DNA of 64,000 nt. Source: Azospirillum agricola. Lineage in GTDB: Bacteria; Pseudomonadota; Alphaproteobacteria; Azospirillales; Azospirillaceae. Both the position numbers and the translations under genes were made by a program. Positions 59,694-64,000 of the stretch are shown here, one piece after another (positions within the stretch are counted from its first letter, which is position 1; every line of letters starts with the position of its first letter). The stretch lies in assembly GCF_017876095.1 (NCBI RefSeq), contig NZ_JAGINM010000016.1:1-64000 (forward strand), in the 5' to 3' direction. The notes below the pieces were generated by a model, which was not told the DNA's origin, made no database searches, and saw only the letters and a program-made list of their open reading frames with translations.

Positions 59694-60485
59694 ATGGACG
59701 ACAAGGTTCTCCTCACCATCAACGGAGCGGTTGCGACGCTGACGCTCAACCGCCCCGACACGCTCAACGCCATCGACTTCGCGACCATCGACCGGCTTCA
59801 CGACCTGCTCGACTTCATCGAGGCCGACGATGCCCTGCGCGCGGTCATCCTGACCGGGGCCGGCGAGCGCGCCTTCTCGGCCGGCGCCGACATCCACGAC
59901 TTTTCCGGCGCCGTCTTCGCCGGGCCGGAGACCGCGCTGCGGGAGTTCGTCCGCCGGGGCCAGCGTCTGACCAGCCGGCTGGAGGCCTTCCCCAAGCCGA
60001 TCATCGCCGCCGTCAACGGGCTGGCCTTCGGCGGCGGCTGCGAGGTGACGGAGGCGGTCCCGCTCGCCATCGCCAGCGACCGCGCGACCTTCGCCAAGTC
60101 GGAGATCAGGCTCGGCTTCGCGCCGCCCTACGGCGGAACCCAGCGGCTGCCCCGCCTGATCGGCCGCAAGCGCGCGCTCGCCATGCTGCTGACCGGCGAT
60201 CCGATCGACGCCCGGACCGCGCGTGACATCGGCCTCGTCAACGAGGTCGTTCCTCATGAGCGGCTGATGGACGCCGCCCGCGCCCTCGCCGCCAAACTGA
60301 CCGCCCGGTCGCCGCTCGCCGTCGCCGCCTGCCTCGCCAGCGTCACGCGCGGCCTGAACCTGTCGATCGACGAAGGGTTGGCGGTCGAGGCCAGCCAGTT
60401 CGCCCGCATGGCGGCAACCGAGGACATCCGCGAGGGCATCACCGCCTTCATCGAGAAACGGCCGGCGGTCTTCACTGGGCGCTGA
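59694..60485 (+). CDS. Enoyl-CoA hydratase/isomerase family protein
   Basis: The 263-residue crotonase-fold protein has the oxyanion-hole segments AFSAGADIHDF and VNGLAFGGGCEVTEA (Ala and Gly backbone NH groups). A catalytic-type Glu is near SEIRLGFAPPYGGTQRLPR, the classical enoyl-CoA hydratase signature. It adds water to 2-enoyl-CoA in fatty acid or aromatic acid breakdown, or does a related crotonase reaction. ATG at 59694 gives the family length. It is downstream of a LysR gene. The specific substrate is unknown. Confidence 0.92.
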   Translation: MDDKVLLTINGAVATLTLNRPDTLNAIDFATIDRLHDLLDFIEADDALRAVILTGAGERAFSAGADIHDFSGAVFAGPETALREFVRRGQRLTSRLEAFPKPIIAAVNGLAFGGGCEVTEAVPLAIASDRATFAKSEIRLGFAPPYGGTQRLPRLIGRKRALAMLLTGDPIDARTARDIGLVNEVVPHERLMDAARALAAKLTARSPLAVAACLASVTRGLNLSIDEGLAVEASQFARMAATEDIREGITAFIEKRPAVFTGR

Positions 60486-60510
60486 ACTCCTGCGGATCAC
60501 CCGGCACCAT

Positions 60511-61200
60511 TCAACCAGCGTGGGCCGCCTCGACGATCACGGCGACGACCGCCTCCGGCCGTGACAGATGCGGCAGATGGCCGGCCTCGACCTCCACCGT
60601 CCGGGCGCCGATCCGCGCGGCGGTGTCGCGCAGGAAGGCCGGGGGCAGCATCCGGTCCTCGCTGGCGACGACATACCAGGACGGCTTGGCCTGCCAGGCG
60701 GCGGCGGTCACCTTGCCGCGGAAGCAGACGGCGGCGACCGGCCCCTGGACCGCCGCCAGAAGCGCCGCCTCGGACGCCGGCAGATCCTGGGCGAAAGTCT
60801 TCGCCAGACTGTCCGGCGTCAGGAACAGGAAGCCCGCCCTGTCGGCCGACACGCTCGACAGGCCGGGCGACGGGGGGTAGGGCTTCAGCGTATCGTTCGG
60901 CGACTGCCCGGCGGCGGGCGCGAAGGCCGCCACATAGACCAGCGCCGCCACCTTGTCCTGATCGCCGAGTTGGGTGATGACCGCCCCGCCCCAGGAATGC
61001 CCGACCAGCACCACCCGCCCCTTGGCGCGGTCGATGGCGCGCTGGACATGGGCGACATCCTCCTCCAGCGAGGTCAGCGGATTCTGCACGGCGACCGCGT
61101 CGAGCCCCTGGGCCTGGAGCAGCGGGATCACCCGGTTCCAGGAGGACCCGTCCGCGAAGGCGCCGTGGACGAGGATGACGGAGGTGACGGCCGATGCCAT
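60511..61200 (-). CDS. Alpha/beta hydrolase
   Basis: The 229-residue enzyme has an oxyanion-hole VHGAFADGSSW and nucleophile Ser69 in GHSWGG. An acid is near SWYVVASEDRMLPP, and a catalytic His is in AGHLPHLSRPE. It resembles the short EstC/salicylate-esterase-like hydrolases of about 230 residues often annotated alpha/beta fold hydrolase. No signal peptide, so it is cytoplasmic. It is convergent with the enoyl-CoA hydratase gene and lies 122 bp after the SDR gene start region of the next unit. The substrate is unknown. Confidence 0.9.
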   Translation of the reverse strand: MASAVTSVILVHGAFADGSSWNRVIPLLQAQGLDAVAVQNPLTSLEEDVAHVQRAIDRAKGRVVLVGHSWGGAVITQLGDQDKVAALVYVAAFAPAAGQSPNDTLKPYPPSPGLSSVSADRAGFLFLTPDSLAKTFAQDLPASEAALLAAVQGPVAAVCFRGKVTAAAWQAKPSWYVVASEDRMLPPAFLRDTAARIGARTVEVEAGHLPHLSRPEAVVAVIVEAAHAG

Positions 61201-61322
61201 GGGCTGCTCCCGCGCGGGACGTGACGGACGCCCCGAGACAGCACGGCCCGGTTCCGGCCGTCCAGGCGCGGCCGCCGGTTTTTCCTCTGGATGGAAAGCG
61301 GCGGCCCCCCCGGACGGCGACG

Positions 61323-62051
61323 TCAGGCGCCGAAACCGCCGTCGATGGTCTGGAGCGAGCCGGTGATCATCGCGCCGTGCGGCCCGGCGACGAAGGCGGT
61401 GAACTCCGCGATCTCGCTCGCGTGGGCGTGGCGCTTGATCGCCATGAAGCCGTGCATGGCTTCCGCCATCGGGCCGTCGGCCGGATTCATGTCGCTGTCG
61501 GTCGGACCGGGCTGGATGGCGTTGACGGTGATGCCGCGCGCGCCGAAATCACGCGCCAGCCCGCGCACCATGCCCTGGACCGCCGATTTGGTCAGCGCGT
61601 AGGCGGCCCCGCCGGCGAAGGGCATGCGGTCGCCGTTGACCGAGCCGATGACGACGATACGGCCGCCGTCGTTCATCCGCCGCGCCGCCTCGACCGCCGC
61701 GTGGTAGGGAGCGCGAACGTTGACGTCGATCATCCGGTCCACCGCGTCGGGATCCAGGGTCAGCGGATCGCCCATCACCAGCGTGCCGGCGTTGATCACC
61801 AGCACGTCGAGCGCGCCGCGCCCGGCCACCGTCGCGATCAGCGCGTCACGGTCGGAACTGTCGGTGCGAAGCGCCTCGGCACCGGTGGCGGCGGCGACCG
61901 TCGCGGCCGCGTCCTTCGAGCCGGCGTAGGTGAAGGCGACGCTGCCGCCGCCCGCCGCGAAGCGCCGGACGATCGCCTCGCCGATTCCCCGGCTGCCGCC
62001 CAGGACCAGGATGTTCTTGCCGGAAAACTCGGCCTTGGAAAACTCGGCCAT
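61323..62051 (-). CDS. Short-chain dehydrogenase, BdcA-like
   Basis: The 242-residue SDR has a cofactor motif GGSRGIG, NAG in VLVINAGTL, and a catalytic Ser-Tyr-Lys in VIGSVNGDRMPFAGGAAYALTKSAV. Length and start (FSGKNILVLGGSRGIGEAIVRRFAAGGGSVAFTYAGSKDAA) resemble E. coli BdcA (YjgI), an SDR linked to cyclic-di-GMP and biofilm dispersal. The divergent TetR partner resembles BdcR, which strengthens the match. The substrate is not known. Two near-identical operator copies lie between the two genes. Confidence 0.85.
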   Translation of the reverse strand: MAEFSKAEFSGKNILVLGGSRGIGEAIVRRFAAGGGSVAFTYAGSKDAAATVAAATGAEALRTDSSDRDALIATVAGRGALDVLVINAGTLVMGDPLTLDPDAVDRMIDVNVRAPYHAAVEAARRMNDGGRIVVIGSVNGDRMPFAGGAAYALTKSAVQGMVRGLARDFGARGITVNAIQPGPTDSDMNPADGPMAEAMHGFMAIKRHAHASEIAEFTAFVAGPHGAMITGSLQTIDGGFGA

Positions 62052-62095
62052 GTCGGCCTCCTCGTGTTTGGGGTGTGTTTGTGGGTTGGTGTTTT

Positions 62096-62111
62096 TGTAG
62101 TGATCGCTATA
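62096..62111. promoter_or_regulatory. Operator copy 1 (tgtagtgatcgctata)
   Basis: This near-palindrome of 16 bp lies 45 bp upstream of the SDR start. Its reverse complement closely matches the second copy at 62147-62162. It is a likely binding site of the divergent TetR protein. Confidence 0.65.
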
Positions 62112-62146
62112 TAAACAGGGACGACAGTTCCCCGCAAGGAGATTTT

Positions 62147-62162
62147 TATAGTGACCGCTACA
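62147..62162. promoter_or_regulatory. Operator copy 2 (tatagtgaccgctaca), overlapping the TetR start codon
   Basis: The centre is 51 bp from copy 1, near five DNA turns. It includes the GTG start codon at 62151 of the TetR gene, so binding could block the regulator's own expression. Confidence 0.65.
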
Positions 62163-62750
62163 AAAGATCCGGAGCCACGCGGACGGCGGCGGTCCTTCGA
62201 CGTCGACCAAGCGGTCGAGACCGCGATGCGGCTGTTCCACGCGCGTGGCTACGACGCCGTCGGCGTCGCCGAACTCGGTGCCGAGCTGGGTATCAAGCCG
62301 CCCAGCTTCTACGCCGCCTTCGGCAGCAAGGCCGGGCTGTTCGAGCGCGCGCTGCAACGCTACATCCAGGGCGAGGCCAACATCTTCGCGCGCGCTCTGG
62401 CGGATGGCGGCGACGTCGCCACGGTGATCGACCGCACGCTGGCGCTGGCGGCCCGCCTCTATCCCCGGCGCGACGGGGTGGCCGGCTGCCTCGTGCTCGA
62501 CGCCACGCGCAACAGCGCCGATCCCGACGCCTGCGCCCTGACCGCCGCGGCCAAGCGGGCCAGCCGGGAGGCCCTTCGCGCTTTCATCGCGACCGAAAGG
62601 CCGGCCAAGGCCGGCGCCCTCGCCGATTTCCTGACGATCGCGATGGCCGGCATGTCGGCGGCGGCGCGCGACGGGGCGGACGAGGCGGCGCTCACCGCCT
62701 TCGCCGAAACCGCCGGCCGCGCCTTCCGGCGGGAGATGGAAGCGGATTGA
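62151..62750 (+). CDS. TetR-family regulator, BdcR-like
   Basis: The 199-residue protein has a TetR helix-turn-helix (DVDQAVETAMRLFHARGYDAVGVAELGAELGIKPPSFYAAFGSKAGLF, about residues 17-65) of the YjgJ/BdcR type with its KPPSFYAAFGSK recognition segment. A short ligand domain follows, with a Cys in VAGCLVLDATR. It starts at GTG 62151, with AAGGAG about 10 bases upstream. It is divergent from the SDR gene and likely represses it and itself through the two operator copies between and over the starts. Confidence 0.9.
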   Translation: MTATKDPEPRGRRRSFDVDQAVETAMRLFHARGYDAVGVAELGAELGIKPPSFYAAFGSKAGLFERALQRYIQGEANIFARALADGGDVATVIDRTLALAARLYPRRDGVAGCLVLDATRNSADPDACALTAAAKRASREALRAFIATERPAKAGALADFLTIAMAGMSAAARDGADEAALTAFAETAGRAFRREMEAD

Positions 62751-62804
62751 CGCCCGGCCGCCCCGGCGGTCATCGTGGCGGCTCTCCGCCCAACGAGGTC
62801 CGTC

Positions 62805-63590
62805 ATGACGACAGCAACGCTCCCCACACTCTCGATGTTCTCGCTGGCGGGCAAGGTGGCGCTGGTCACCGGAGCCAGCCGCGGCCTGGGGCTGGAGATC
62901 GCCCGCGCGATGGCCGGGGCCGGGGCGACCGTGCTGCTGAACGGCCGAGACCCGGCGCGGCTGGAGGCGGCGGCGGCCCGGATCGGCGGGACGGCCGGCC
63001 CGGTCATCCCGCTGCCCTTCGACGTCGCCGACGGGGCGGCGCTGCGCGACGCCTTCGCCCGGATCGGGCGGGAGCATGGGCGGCTCGACGTGCTGGTCCA
63101 CAATGTCGGGCAGCGCAACCGCAAGCCGCTGGCCGACTTCGCGGACGACGAGATCCGCAGCCTGCTCGACGTCGACCTGACGGCCGGCCTCGTGCTGGCG
63201 CGGGAGGCGGCACGGCTGATGCTGCCGCGCCGCGAGGGGCGCCTGATCGCCGTGACCTCGATCGCCGGGCAGGTCGCCAAGGCCAACGACGCGGTCTACA
63301 CCGCCGCCAAGGCCGGGCTGACCGGCATGGTGCGCGCGCTCGCCGCCGAATACGGCCCGCACAACATCACCAGCAACGCCATCGCCCCCGGCTTCTTCGC
63401 GACGGAGACCAACGCCGGCATCACCGGCGATCCGGCGGCCTCGGCCTATTTCGAGGGGCGGACCCCGATGCGGCGTTGGGGCCAGCCGCCCGAGATCGCC
63501 GGGGCGGCGGTCTTCCTCGCCTCCCCGGCGGCCTCCTTCGTCAACGGCCATGTGCTGGTCGTCGACGGCGGCGCAACGATTTTGATGTGA
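62805..63590 (+). CDS. Short-chain dehydrogenase/reductase
   Basis: The 261-residue classical SDR has TGASRGLG for NAD(P) binding, a middle HNVGQRN segment (NNAG-like, altered to HNVG), catalytic Ser and YTAAK in VTSIAGQVAKANDAVYTAAKAG, and the C-terminal PGFFATETN. It resembles gluconate 5-dehydrogenase / 3-oxoacyl reductase-type proteins. The substrate is unknown. ATG at 62805 has GAGG at about 7 bases. It follows the TetR gene by 54 bp and may be cotranscribed with it. Confidence 0.9.
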   Translation: MTTATLPTLSMFSLAGKVALVTGASRGLGLEIARAMAGAGATVLLNGRDPARLEAAAARIGGTAGPVIPLPFDVADGAALRDAFARIGREHGRLDVLVHNVGQRNRKPLADFADDEIRSLLDVDLTAGLVLAREAARLMLPRREGRLIAVTSIAGQVAKANDAVYTAAKAGLTGMVRALAAEYGPHNITSNAIAPGFFATETNAGITGDPAASAYFEGRTPMRRWGQPPEIAGAAVFLASPAASFVNGHVLVVDGGATILM

Positions 63591-63608
63591 TTCACCCGTC
63601 GGAAGCCG

Positions 63609-63788
63609 TCAGGCGTCCTTGTCCCTCCCGCCCTCCGGGCTGTCGGGACGCTTGGCCGATTCCGTGTCGGGGGTGATCGGCTTGCCGGTGTCGGAGACGG
63701 CCTTGGCCGCCTCCAGCGGATCGGCGATGGCGCGGTCGGGCTCGTTGGTCAGTGTGTTGCCGTTCGACGGCTTCGTGGTCTCGGCCAT
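63609..63788 (-). CDS. Small hydrophilic protein, 59 aa
   Basis: This minus-strand frame from ATG 63788 to TGA 63609 encodes 59 residues starting MAETTKPSNGNTL. It is rich in Pro, Asp, Lys and Thr and probably disordered. A strong AAGGAGG lies 8 bases before the ATG. No family recognised. It sits between a convergent SDR gene and the end of an upstream minus-strand alcohol dehydrogenase gene. Confidence 0.7.
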   Translation of the reverse strand: MAETTKPSNGNTLTNEPDRAIADPLEAAKAVSDTGKPITPDTESAKRPDSPEGGRDKDA

Positions 63789-63851
63789 GGGAGGAGCCTC
63801 CTTGTCTGGGGTTCTCCTCCCTCAACCGGCGGCGGGCGCATCCGTCCCCGG

Positions 63852-64000
63852 TCAGAACGCTTGACCGTAGATGGCCAGGGCGTCCTCATAGGTGACGTCG
63901 CGCGGGTTGTTGACCAGCAGGCGCTGCACCTTCATGGCGTCGGCGGCGAGCATCGGCAGGTCCTCACGCCGGACACCGACCTGTTCCAACCGCTGCTCCA
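63852..64000 (-). CDS. Iron-containing alcohol dehydrogenase, C-terminal end (runs off window)
   Basis: The minus frame open from 64000 to a stop at 63852 gives 48 residues. It reads LAADAMKVQRLLVNNPRDVTYEDALAIYGQAF at its end, in pieces typical of the C-terminus of group III Fe-dependent alcohol dehydrogenases (NNPR then T.ED...IY). The rest lies beyond the window. These enzymes interconvert alcohols and aldehydes with NAD(P). Only the family can be stated. Confidence 0.8.
   Translation of the reverse strand, partial: EQRLEQVGVRREDLPMLAADAMKVQRLLVNNPRDVTYEDALAIYGQAF

Overview
The window is very GC-rich and densely coded, with the gene content of an alphaproteobacterium of the Azospirillum / Rhodospirillales type. 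The evidence is a complete-looking flagellar hook/basal-body block in alphaproteobacterial order, a urea/amide uptake and hydrolysis operon, several chemoreceptors, and TRAP and NitT/TauT-type transporters. The assignment is by gene content and style only; there is no rRNA or other phylogenetic marker here. I saw no tRNA, CRISPR array, insertion sequence or prophage.

Layout. 1-9.4 kb: the 5' part of a giant repetitive adhesin on the minus strand, running off the window, is divergent from a type I secretion pair (an unusual tandem-fused double ABC exporter plus an HlyD-type adaptor). 9.4-13.4 kb: two unrecognised proteins and a TRAP transporter pair (dctM, dctQ). 13.5-27.8 kb: flagellar block. 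fliL-like, flgH, flgA, flgG and flgF are on the minus strand. A large secreted TPR-like protein, motA, motB, flgE, flgK, flgL, flgI, a FlgJ rod-binding protein and a FlgN-like chaperone are on the plus strand. 27.8-42.6 kb: nitrogen-compound block. One minus-strand operon runs urtA-urtB-urtC-urtD-urtE, then a chemoreceptor fused to a UrtA-like binding domain, then formamidase fmdA and fmdB. It is divergent from a giant NCS1-permease/histidine-kinase/receiver hybrid and its LuxR-type response regulator. 42.6-50.0 kb: minus-strand operon of a multi-CheW-domain protein, a poly-HAMP chemoreceptor, an MscS channel with a cyclic-nucleotide-binding-like domain, a DUF308-like membrane protein with a papain-like tail, and an MFS transporter. 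50.1-58.6 kb: minus-strand catabolic operon (NitT/TauT ABC transporter, enolase-superfamily enzyme, Gfo/Idh/MocA dehydrogenase, DUF993 protein, TIM-barrel isomerase) with a TetR regulator and a perfect palindromic operator. 58.7-64 kb: LysR regulator with enoyl-CoA hydratase, alpha/beta hydrolase, a divergent SDR/TetR pair resembling BdcA/BdcR with two operator copies, another SDR, a 59-residue small protein, and the end of an iron-type alcohol dehydrogenase.

How the genes may work together. The strongest candidate for an undescribed system is the 28.5-42.6 kb region. Urea or short amides would be imported by UrtABCDE and split by formamidase. They would be sensed by a transporter-shaped histidine kinase, and followed by chemotaxis through a receptor whose UrtA-like ligand domain is, by its topology, in the cytoplasm. 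A second unusual unit is the receptor / multi-CheW / MscS operon, which has no CheA or CheY beside it.
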